Of a stretch of DNA of 64,000 nt, positions 54,501 through 64,000 are shown one piece after another. Within the stretch, counting starts at the first letter, position 1. Each line of letters begins with the position of its first letter. The notes under the pieces were generated by a model, which saw nothing but the letters and a program-made list of their open reading frames with translations, was not told the origin of the DNA and made no database searches. A program made the translations under genes and the position numbers. Source of the stretch: Chaetoceros tenuissimus (Eukaryota > Bacillariophyta > Thalassiosirophyceae > Chaetocerotales > Chaetocerotaceae); assembly GCA_021927905.1 (NCBI GenBank), contig BLLK01000038.1:496001-560000 (forward strand), read 5' to 3'.

Positions 54501-57500
54501 CACTGTCCACCTTTTAGTGGAGTATAAAAAAGTGGAGTATCTTCAGCAATTTGATATACCCTACTTCTAACTATTTTCCATATATCCGAAGAAACTTGAG
54601 TAGGCCAAAGCTTTGAGTACTCGTGTCCTGCCCCCATTAATGACCGAGCAGTGAGTAGAAGTTGTATATACAAAGGTGAAATAACATCCCATAACAACGA
54701 ACGGTTCCACTCAGATCTAATATGACCTTGACCAGTCATGTCAGACCCAACCCAAATGTCACGTCTATTTGCAGAAAGTTCGAAGTAGCCATTGATATGC
54801 ACGTTGAACCCAGTTTCAGCGGGTAGCGGAAGGAAACAGAAAGCGTTACCATGACGAAGAGGCGGACTACTACCGTTTCTTGACAAATGAGCTGCCACAT
54901 TACCCCATGGAAGGAATTTGTTTTCAAAATTGCTAGGATTACAAGCAATTGCTCTACACTGACCAGCCCCCAAAGCGGAACATATGAGGTACTTATCCTC
55001 TATTATATTATTCCTGTCTTCAGCAGTATCTTCATTGCTGAAAAAGTTAATGGTCACAATATGCTTGGTTCGAGGAAGCTGGTTTTCTGGAGTGCGCATA
55101 AGTTTTCCATAGAAAGCCTCCTTGCCTAAATTCATGTCATTGTCATTCGCGATGAAATCTGAAATAGAATTCCAATCCTCATACTGTGGAGTTCCAAAGC
55201 CAGCAGAAGTAGCAAGATTACGTATGGCACTCATGCCAGAATATTGACTTGTGCTCTCCTCCTTCACGGGTGCCCGCTCGGCTACATCTGCATAAAATTG
55301 GAGTTCAGGGCCACATTCATTCTTCTCTACATAGAATTCGATACGCTTGACATGGCGGAGAAATAAGAGCGTTTTCGAAATGACCTTCTTGAAACCTGAG
55401 ACCAATTCGTCTAGAGCACCATCCTCGCTGTATTGCTTTTTACTGATTTCACTAGAAGCTGCTGTTTTCGCAGTCCTGAAAGGAAAACGAAATAATGTTC
55501 CTTCAAATCTATTTTTCATATCACAGCCGAAGTAACAGTATGAATCCATTTGATGAGGAAATTGAGATCTCAGCTCTGTATCTGCAAATCTTATTTTGAT
55601 ACCTCGAGACATATCAGTAGCATTGGGAACGTATCTTGCGTGGGGATCAAAGATTACAAGATGATCACCTGACACAATTTGTGGTACATCAGTCCAATGA
55701 AATACAGAGTTAAAGCCTAGACCAAATCGTCCCGTTGTGACTAGTTTCTCAAGCTTCGAGCCTTGACCAATCTGGCTTAAGTTTTTGAAATCTCTTGCAG
55801 TGAAAGTTGCGTCGTTATAACAGTAGAGTGCACCTCCTTGCCAATCTGCCATCTTTTGACCAAGTAACGATGATGTACCATACTGCCTTGTGCTAACAAC
55901 GAATTTCACAACACTTGCATTTGCATCATCTTTTGAATATAAAAAAATTGAGCTACAAAGGAAATGACACAGACATATTCTCCATGAGCTCCTGTTAACA
56001 ACTTACCTGCGTTTTGAATCAGTTCACTAAGCTGCTGAGTTCCTTCAGGATACATTTCTACAATGTTCTAATAATAGACGAACGGGAGAGAAATTGAGCT
56101 ACAAAAGAAATGACAGAGAAAGATTCAACAATAACGACAACAACAACAAGTCAATGATTTTGTAATTCTTCACCAGCTCTTCTTAACAACTTACCTTCAA
56201 CCTTCTTGTCAAAGCCTCTGATTGTCCAAAAGCCTCATGAACCACTCCATCTCCAAAAGAAATGGTATCGGTTGTACTGTGAAGTAAAAGCTTGCGAACA
56301 CTGGTCATTCCAATTTTCTCGCAAACACTTGCAGAGAGTTTTTCATGGGCATAAATAAGACCCTTCTTTCCAGGCAAATCTTTGCTAAGCCAGGGTGCAT
56401 CGTCATAAACCATATTCCCAACTTGCTCCAAATTTCCATTTTGAGTAGGAGCATATATGTCTAACCCGCTTAAACGGAATATATCATCGCTTATTTTTTG
56501 CGTAAGTGATACAGCTAGTTCTATTGTTCGTGCTGAATTTTCCGTCTTCTTTTCCTGAAAATCTTTTGCCATTCTACTAAGCACCATACAGTAATCTGAA
56601 GACCCAAAAGTTTGCCGTATGTTGAAGGTAGAAAGCAAATTTCGGAAGCAAGCAAGATCGGGTGGAACAGTGAAGAGGTATGGTTGAGCATTTATACTTG
56701 ATGAGTAGGCAATATGATCCGAAGAAATGAATCCATCTCCCATCCATAGCCATTTACTTGCATGAAGATTTGACTTAATCACATCCTTTTCATAGTCAGA
56801 CTCTACAGAATTTAGCATGTGATACATCCTTCCAACCTCAGAAGAGTACTTTTGACAAACTGATGAAAAATGATTTTGTCGTTCTTCTTCACTCTCAATG
56901 GATCTGTTCTGTTCTTTAATAAGATCAAATGTTTTGCCCATCATTCTCAGTTGTAGACTCACATCTTTTACAGAAACCTCATCTAACCATCCAAAGAGCT
57001 TCTTCAAATGGTGCGAATGAACATCTCCATCGACAAGTCTTTTACTGAAAGAACTCAGCCACATTTTATCACTCGTCACTGTTTCGATAGGTGCCGCAAC
57101 TGACAGGTTTTTTTCGGGCCAAGGAAGATATTGTTGCGGTGGTTTAGCATGAATAGGTAACCACTTAATATTTAACAAATCATGGACTCGTTGAGCTTGA
57201 AGTTCTTTCTCCTCTCTCAATTTATCAGCGTCGCTAAATAGAGCCTCGTTCATTTTCTTGAAAAATCTACCAGAACGAGATGTTTTGCTTTTGAAATACA
57301 GAATCATTAGATTTTTGTTTAAGATAAAGAACAGTACAAAAGATTCACAATTACCTCTTCTTCACTAGCTCAGGGAAGAATGTTTCTACATTGATGTCTA
57401 GAAATAAAAGTAGCTCTGATCCTCGTCCTTTTGCTGTCGTTGCTGCATTGTCATCGCCACTGGAAGCTTCAGCCTCAATAGACCTTGCACATTCTAGCAC

Positions 57501-60500
57501 AGTTTCCCAAGAAAGCGTTGATTTCAAACCAAGCTTCCGAAGCCCAAGCAATAGATTAGGCTGCATGTAGAATTCGTCTGGAAAGTAATCGTGATCCATT
57601 AAAGTCAGAAGCATTGGTACTTCCGGGTCATATAACTGCAAGTACAGGTGAGTCGAAGATTAGCGAACAAATGACTAAATCTTTTCTAACAATCTTTTGA
57701 CCTATCAAGACTTACCTCTGAAGGAGAACGGAGAGTTTGGGTCGAAGATGAACGAATAAATTTCGTTGTAGATAAGAAACTATCAAAATCTGGATCAGCA
57801 GCACTCATCGAGGATAAATTCAACAGAACATGCTCAATGATTCTATCCATTGATCCCTTTGGTACTTGTGCTATATTTGGAATGACAACTCTCTTGAAAA
57901 AGTCTGACCTATTCATGACTTTGGCTCCCAAGAGTTTTAAAAATTCCACTTCTTTTGAGTTTGAAGTACAAAGAAAGTCAGAGGTCATCAGTTCCTTTTC
58001 TTCTTCTGATGCATTTTCTAAAATGAACCAGGTGCTGTTCGACATGGACACAAATTCTGTACACGAATTGTACTCGTTCAAAAATCGTCGAAAAATTGGA
58101 AAATTCCTTAGCATAACCTTGCAAGGAGTAGAGATAGGACAATGGTCCTTTGACACGAAAAATTGGAAAATACTATCTTTCATTTCGTCTTGGGGAGTTG
58201 TCACGTTATCCCAACCAGAGAATTTTCTTCGTGTTGCAGCATCAATAGCTCTGATCACCCCATCTCTCGTAGAATCAAAAATATAAGAATAAATCTCAGA
58301 AGGAATCACTAAATCTGTTGGGAAAACATTATCATAGAGAGTTCTAACACCGACTCGAACGAGACTTTGCAATATCTTTTCGTTTAGGCCCATTGGTAGT
58401 TATAACTGAATTTCCTGGTGACAAGGAGCAGACTACACCCTCATTTGTTGGTACAATGCAAAAGTGCTCTGCTATGGACGTCAATGAGGTCTTGACATCA
58501 GTTGATGAACATATGTAGCGCCAAAGAGAAATAAACCACTGAACATCCGGATATTCCCTATCAGGAGACCAGGGAGCGCTTTCTTTTCCGCGCCAATCGC
58601 ATGGTACAGCCCTAGAAACAATATCAGCTAGCATGTCATTCTGCACTGGAAGTAGGTTGAGAAGTCTAGACACAGCATTGGCAGAGAAAAACTTTTTTAG
58701 ATTCGGATCATCAATGAGATCGAGGTCAACAAAACTATTCGGTGCACTTCTTCTTAAGATTGAAGCTGTATCTTCGCCACAAACAAGGAAAGGATCAATC
58801 CCATGTGTGACTAATACTGCTTCGTCATTGTATCTATTAGTCAATAACCATTCCATTGCAGCATCGGCATCATTTTTACACAATCGCAGCGCATGAGCTG
58901 AAAGGAGCTTCGAAAATCCCATTGATTGTAACTGTTGGAACCCTCCACTATCATAACCTGGCAAAACCGTAAATCTCCCGAGATCTCCACTCGCGAGCGG
59001 TATAAACTGACAGCCTGAAAGCTCACTGTAGTCATTAATACTGAGATCAGATTTACAAATATCGAGAAGATATTCTGCATTTTGTATCCTAGTCTCTACT
59101 TCAAGACAGCCCGTCAGTAGCTCTTTTCTACTTGAAAAGTATCTTCGTAAAATTCTAGGTGTGGTTGTGTTTCGACAGACTTGTAAGCGCAGCAACATCT
59201 TTTTCAAATCCTCACTTGCTAGTAGCACCAATGGCAACTTGTCCATAGCTAACATCTTATATAGTCTTGTATTATTGTCATCGTGCATTAATAATGATCT
59301 TTTCGGCTCGATCCAGTTTGATCCATCAACACAATCACTGTAAAGTACAGGTGCATCAAAGATACCATGCATAAATTGTTCACCAAGGATTTTCCATGGT
59401 CCTACAAGATCCTTTTGTGGAAACAATGATTCATAGGTATCCTTTGTCATTTGATTAGCCCTAATGGCAGTCGTCAAAAGCCTAATATAACAAGGGGCTG
59501 CAATATCTTGAACGATGCTTTTGTTCCATTCTGCACGAGCTCTACCATCGCCCGCCATGTCGTCGCCCCACCACACGTCTCTTCGATTAGAACTTAACTC
59601 AAAGTATCCATTGACGTGTACAGGTAATTTCGTGTGAACAGGAAGAGGTAAGAAACAGTATGCATTTCCTTCATCTGATTTACAAGCTGGGGACAGTCGA
59701 GCTGCTACTCCTGCCCAAGGGACAAGTTTCATATGAGACAAGGCAGGATCATTTGCCATTCTGGACGCATTACCACCACCCAAGTGATTACAAACAATCC
59801 ACCTTTCAGTTTTCTTTGCAGCTGTCGACATTGTCCCATTCCATCCATCTACATCAATTTGAGTACCATCTGAAATGGATTTATCAGTAGATGTTGTCTC
59901 GATGTCCAATAGGTAATCAACTGCCTGAGGTTGCGTCGGAACACGAGAAGGTGCATTAAGAACATAAGATCTGCGCAAACGTAACTTATCGGATGCATTA
60001 CCAATTGCAGTTCGTGAAATTAAAGTCGGTGAACTATCATTTGCTTTCCAGTCATAAATTTCTATACATTCTACATTTTTGAGAAAGAGCAGCATTTTAG
60101 GTGCAGCTGAACCCATTTGTTGTAATAAATCTCTTGTTTCATTCAAAGGATGCGCTTGCCTTGACAATCTCGAAACTTGAGCCTGTTCTTCTGTCCTTAA
60201 TGCAAATCGAAACAAAGTACCATTAAAGTCTTTACCCGATAAATCACATCCAAATATTTTCATAGGATCAAACACATGTGGTAGACTTTGCACCAAAGAC
60301 CGTCCTTGTTGGTTTGCACAGTCAATCATTTTTCCAGGATTCGCAGGATTTATATTTGGTACATGATTTGCCATTGGATCAAACATGACAATTTTACTCC
60401 CACTTGCAAACATTGGTACATCTGTTAAATGATAACATGAATTCACTCCAACTCCAAATCTTCCAGTCTTTGTTCCACTCTTGTCTTTTTTGAGTGAATC

Positions 60501-60988
60501 TCCAATGCGTTGGATACTTTTGAAATCTGTTTCTGTAAATTTTGCACTATTGAATGCGAAAAGTGATGGTCCTTTCATTATACTACTCAGATTATCTGTA
60601 GACTGCACATTGGACTGGATAGGTCTAGGTTCTGCAGTACAAAATTTAATTGTTCTTGCGCCGGCATCGTCCGCATTTTGTATCAGCTCTGGAGGAAAGA
60701 AGTGAATAATCTGATATATACACGTCAAAGAAGCCATCATTTATATTTACTCACCCTTTAGAATGGAGAGACCTTCAGGATAATTGCGAAGAATCTCTCG
60801 AATGCGAACCTGTCAATCACAGACATGTAAGTATGTGTTTTGCATGAAAGTTTCAACATGTATATTCCACTAATCATGTAATTCACGCCGTGGAACAATT
60901 AGGAAGAAAATAAAGATTGCATTGGTCTTGAACTTACCGTAAGGTCAACCTTCTGACCAAAGTCCTCGCTATGCTCCCATCCGCTCAT
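45554..60988 (-). CDS. Giant sacsin-like protein with C-terminal U-box (putative chaperone/E3 ligase)
   Basis: Eleven exons: 60988-60938, 60809-60755, 60688-57716, 57635-57355, 57266-56195, 56067-56007, 55929-52307, 52238-48264, 48186-47493, 47426-47280, 47202-45554, about 4860 residues. All junctions join in phase except for one extra base inside the third exon near 58385-58395. Three sacsin repeats with Hsp90-like GHKL folds: repeat 1 ILKELIQNADDAGA with GRFGVGVNS; repeat 2 ELIQNADDANA (across an intron) with GRFGLGFNS; repeat 3 lacks the NADD motif but keeps the FxMTDCLQVV and FLIFDPSGQY strands. The last 70 residues are a U-box (FLCPITREIMEDPVIASDGH, then TYEREAIEMWF). Sacsin in animals has UBL, J and HEPN domains instead; plant relatives have a RING. 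It probably combines substrate holding with ubiquitination. The substrate is unknown. Confidence 0.85.
45590..45795 (-). other. U-box domain segment of the sacsin-like gene
   Basis: Encodes DSFLCPITREIMEDPVIASD and the following HTYEREAIEMWF and NYALKSAIEAM blocks. These match the U-box consensus for E2 recruitment: CPIT, MxDPVxxxDGxTYER, W, P, N-x-x-L. It lies in the same exon as the sacsin C-terminal region. Confidence 0.9.
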
Positions 60989-61484
60989 ATCAAGGGGCTT
61001 TCAAAAATACTTTATTTTGCTTCGATCTATAGTAATTGGAATTCGTTAATGTGATGAAAGTTATACAAGTTTAGATTTACACATGTGATGTTGTTGATGA
61101 TGATCAAAGATAAAAAGCAAAATTTCTTTTCTCTCTCATACAAATACCTGTGTATATTAGCACACATGACTTGGCATCATTAGAATAGGTTTTGATTTGA
61201 ATCAAAATACCAACCCGACCTTGATTGGATGCCAACTGATAGGTCTTTTGGTTATTGAATGGTATTCCAATTACAATTGTAATACCCTAGAGATAATCAT
61301 GGACTACAAAGTAATTGAGATCTACCAGATCACCTTAAGAAGTGTCAAGAAGGATGTCGTGAGCATTTTTTTGAACGACAATCACACCACGCAGCTGGCC
61401 AGCAAGAGATACGTAGACATACAAGAACTCCATTCCAAACATATATGTTCCTACCATAGTAGTTCACTAGAATCAATACTCTCA
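60989..61484. other. Intergenic, divergent promoter region
   Basis: 496 nt between the sacsin-like gene and the Lon-domain gene. The frame of the Lon gene extends upstream through 61299 (an in-frame ATG) but without conserved features. No RNA gene was seen. Confidence 0.5.
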
Positions 61485-62646
61485 ATGCGATACTACCGAC
61501 AGATATACCTACTCTTGATACCATTTGTATCAGCATTTCAGAATCCTGCAGGAAGCGCAAGGAGTGCTCTTACATATGAGGAGAAAACTCATGTATTGAC
61601 TACTTTCGAGAATTCTTTCTCAAAAGCCGAGAATATCATGAGAAGAAGCAAAAGGAATTCAGGTTTGAATCTCTATCAAGACTTTGGAAATGATGATATC
61701 GACGAATTGAATGATGGAGATACTTTCCGTTTCTCAAAAGATGATCTCAAACGCATACAACAGCAATATGAAAGGTATGTACCATGTCAAATGCTATGTT
61801 CTCATCTTGGCATTGATCTTTGTAGATTGCAAAAGCTTTTCTCGCTTCGTCTCGCTACCGGATGTACTGCATATCATACTAATCTTTTGCAACTCCTATC
61901 ATAGGAAAGTTACTTTGCCCATCATCATTTGCTCTACAGCCATTTTACCAGGTCAAAGCATGGAAATTAGAAGCTCAGATCCAAAGCTACAAATGTTGGT
62001 TGACTACATTTTGAATTCTGACAAAGGCTTATCTTGTAATGAAATTGGTATCATGGGTGTAAATCCTCATGATCGCAATTCGCCACTCACGGTAGGGGTG
62101 ACTGCTTCAGTTACGAAAAGCAATGTCAAAAAGATTCCATCGATACTCTCTGGTGTACATTCAAGTGATACTTTAGTACAAATAACAGGAAAAAGAAGTT
62201 TTGAAATAGAAGAAGAACCATTTCTTCACGAGTCGGGCTCATTTTATATGGCACATGTTGAAATAATTGATGATAGAGAAGAACTTATGAGTCAAGAACA
62301 GGTTCAAAATGCAGAACAGTTGTCAAAGAAGCTTCCTTCCCTCATCAAGAAATGGAAGGATCTCGTCAATTCCCAATCACAATCAGTAAGAAAACAAGTA
62401 CAAAACGTGATGAAAAGCATTGGACCTTTACCTTCGGAAGTCGAAAAAGATTCTATAAGAAGAAGAGCTCTATGGGTTGGATCTCTTGTAAATCCTTCTT
62501 CTACTTTGGTACAAGGAAAGCAATTATGTCCAGAAATTAGACCGGCTCTACTGGCATGCAAGAATAATTACCAGCGAATTTATCTCGCAGTTCTTTCTCT
62601 GCAGTCAAGCATCGATCATTTATCGAAAGGTGAAGCGTCTCTTTAG
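61485..62646 (+). CDS. Lon N-terminal-domain-like protein, probably plastid-targeted
   Basis: Two exons, 61485-61774 and 61905-62646 (GTATGT...ATCATAG, phase 2), giving 343 residues. I chose the ATG at 61485 because it starts a clean signal peptide, MRYYRQIYLLLIPFVSAF, followed by QNPAGSARS; VSAF|Q matches the diatom ASAF plastid-import motif. An earlier in-frame ATG at 61299 would bury this signal. Residues about 97-215 resemble a Lon substrate-binding domain (LPIIICSTAILPGQSMEIRS; GVTASVTKS; QITGKRSFEIEEEPF), without AAA or protease domains. A helical region follows (LSKKLPSLIKKWKDLVN; LRRRALW-like). Such stand-alone domains may select substrates for a protease. The family call is moderate. 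Confidence 0.7.
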
Positions 62647-64000
62647 AAATTCTTCTTTTTTGAAACAAATTGGTTGTAATTAAGAGATCGGTAATACACG
62701 AACCAAATTATCTTCAAGGAAATAGGGAACAAGAAACCAGAAACATCTTACAATCATCATACATCAGTTTATGACGAAAACAAACACGCAAAATCTACCG
62801 GCACATCAAGACAAGTAATAATAGTAATAGTAATAGAATTGAACAAACGGAAATATTCAAATTGAAGATAGAAGCTTATTTCACGATTTCAAGAGCATGG
62901 CAAGTGGAATAAGAATGCAAGTTCTATATAATGAATCGGATTGACAGTCTTTCTTGTAGTATTTAGTAAGTTTTTAGCTATCATTGGAGTTTGTACAAGT
63001 CTATCTAGATAGTTAGCTATTCGAATTCGCACGGTGGATATGTGAAAGAGCTAGGTTGTTTTTTTAGCTTACAGATGATTCATTTTTTTTGTAAATATAA
63101 AAATTGTTTGGAAGGTAGATATTATGCAACAAGTGATTCGTAAAATAATTTCATAAAATATATTCAATATAGTAACCAATGACGTTGGATTATAATTACA
63201 GGTAAGTATGATGTAATGAGACACACTTGCGAACTTAAAAACAGGCCTTTGTCGAGAATAGAATCCATTTTTAATACCGTTTCTCAGAAGAAAGGAAGGA
63301 ACTATTGCCGGGAAGGAAGAAAGGAAAAAAAGACAAGAATCCAGAATGCCTAGAATCTGTTGAACCAAGCAAGTTTGAACAGAAGATCCAATACCATTTT
63401 CACGGAAAAGTAAGTGCCCATGACTCTGCTAGTTAAAATATTTTTAATAAGTAGGTTGCTGATAAATTTGTTTGGATTTTTTTAAAAATGAGGAGAGTAA
63501 ACAAAAGGGAATAATCTCATTGGACGAGGCAAGGAGCCTCGTAGAGGCGGAAGGCCTACGTTCTAGCCACTACCCCTTGAACGTACAACGTACAATACCC
63601 GTTTAAGTGGACTGCACTTCCAGCTATAGAAAAACCTGTAATAGTACAATTCATATTAGAGTTATTCAGTCATAAATTTCAAGTTATCACCCCTTTTTGA
63701 ATATTGGGAAAATTAGTTGATTTTTTAGGGGTTCTAAATTTAGTAATTCTATAAAACCTTACTCTGCTCGTCGCGCTTTGCTTGCTCTGGTTTACAAGAA
63801 AAGAAGAAAGAAGAGTTCACCATTGACAGTTCTGTACGTATATGGACAGTATCAACACTCGGTCTTGTAGATACCATTAACAATCATATTTTATGGATTT
63901 AAAATTAATCTCACTCTTGCCTAACTTAAAAACAAATTGTGTGCTACTCTCGATATTTTCCAAGTAGTGCTTTCTTCACCTTCTACTTGAAGACGGAGAT
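62647..64000. other. Gene-poor region at the window edge
   Basis: 1.35 kb without a supportable protein gene. It contains a short TAATAG-type microsatellite near 62815-62836 and a GC-richer tRNA-like stretch at 63520-63580. The region may continue into a gene outside the window. Confidence 0.55.
63520..63580 (-). repeat. Degenerate tRNA-like sequence with strong hairpin (possible tRNA-derived SINE remnant)
   Basis: On the minus strand GGGGTAGTGGCTAGAACG resembles a tRNA D-arm (A box), GGCCTTCCGCC an anticodon arm like that of tRNA-Gly(UCC), and ACGAGGCTCCTTGCCTCGT folds into a perfect 7-bp stem where the T-arm would be. The TTCGA loop and a paired acceptor stem are missing, so it is not a functional tRNA. 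Confidence 0.3.

Noticed and set aside
1-64000. CRISPR arrays, bacterial operons, virus-like elements or functional tRNA/rRNA genes
   Set aside because: No regularly spaced repeats, no polymerase, integrase or capsid-like frames, and no complete tRNA or rRNA signature were seen by eye on either strand.

Overview
The window is eukaryotic nuclear DNA, most likely from a diatom or a close photosynthetic stramenopile. It is AT-rich and gene-dense. Introns are few and short (about 65-240 nt) with GTAAGT/GTGAGT-type donors. Several genes lie head to head or tail to tail with gaps as small as 35 nt. One N-terminus carries the signal-peptide-plus-Phe pattern (VSAF|Q) typical of diatom plastid proteins. 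Protein families are mixed: eukaryotic proteasome, SNARE, kinesin, Las1 and sacsin genes sit beside bacterial-type PepN and 2Fe-2S ferredoxin genes. The assignment to diatoms is inference; no rRNA or organelle marker is present.

Layout. 0-17 kb is ordinary housekeeping: CPA2 antiporter, hexose-6-phosphate mutarotase, membrane RING-H2 protein, longin R-SNARE with an unusual zero layer, a TPR protein, PepN-type aminopeptidase, proteasome ATPase Rpt4, a ferredoxin-TPR fusion, an MsrB-like protein and an MFS carrier. 17.6-21.2 kb is a tandem pair of secreted trypsin-like proteases with a C-terminal QxW (possible beta-trefoil) domain; one copy has an apparent reading-frame break. 21.2-23.6 kb has no supported gene. 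It holds local direct repeats and a 1.0-kb non-autonomous DNA transposon with perfect 67-bp terminal inverted repeats and an 8-bp target duplication. 23.6-34.6 kb holds a flavin-reductase-like protein, a thioredoxin-fold membrane protein, glucose-6-phosphate isomerase and a 2275-residue CENP-E-like kinesin. 35-38.3 kb is a seven-exon gene in which two beta-helix-like modules are fused to an alpha-carbonic-anhydrase domain. 38.4-45.4 kb holds Las1, a TDA3-like FAD oxidoreductase, DEAD-box helicase Dbp8/DDX49, a proteasome beta1-like subunit with a hydrophobic N-terminus, and a small membrane protein. 45.5-61 kb is one gene for a sacsin-like protein of about 4860 residues ending in a U-box. 61.5-62.6 kb is a predicted plastid Lon-domain protein. 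The last 1.35 kb has no supported gene.

How the genes relate. There are no operons. A protein-quality-control theme recurs (Rpt4, proteasome beta1, sacsin/U-box, RING-H2, PepN, Lon-domain and thioredoxin-fold proteins), but the genes are separated by unrelated ones and a functional cluster is not claimed. Las1 and Dbp8 both act in ribosome biogenesis. The most unusual products are the sacsin-U-box giant, the beta-helix/carbonic-anhydrase fusion, the R-to-N zero-layer SNARE and the beta1 subunit with a signal-like leader. All exon joins were worked out by eye from splice consensus and phase, without transcript data.
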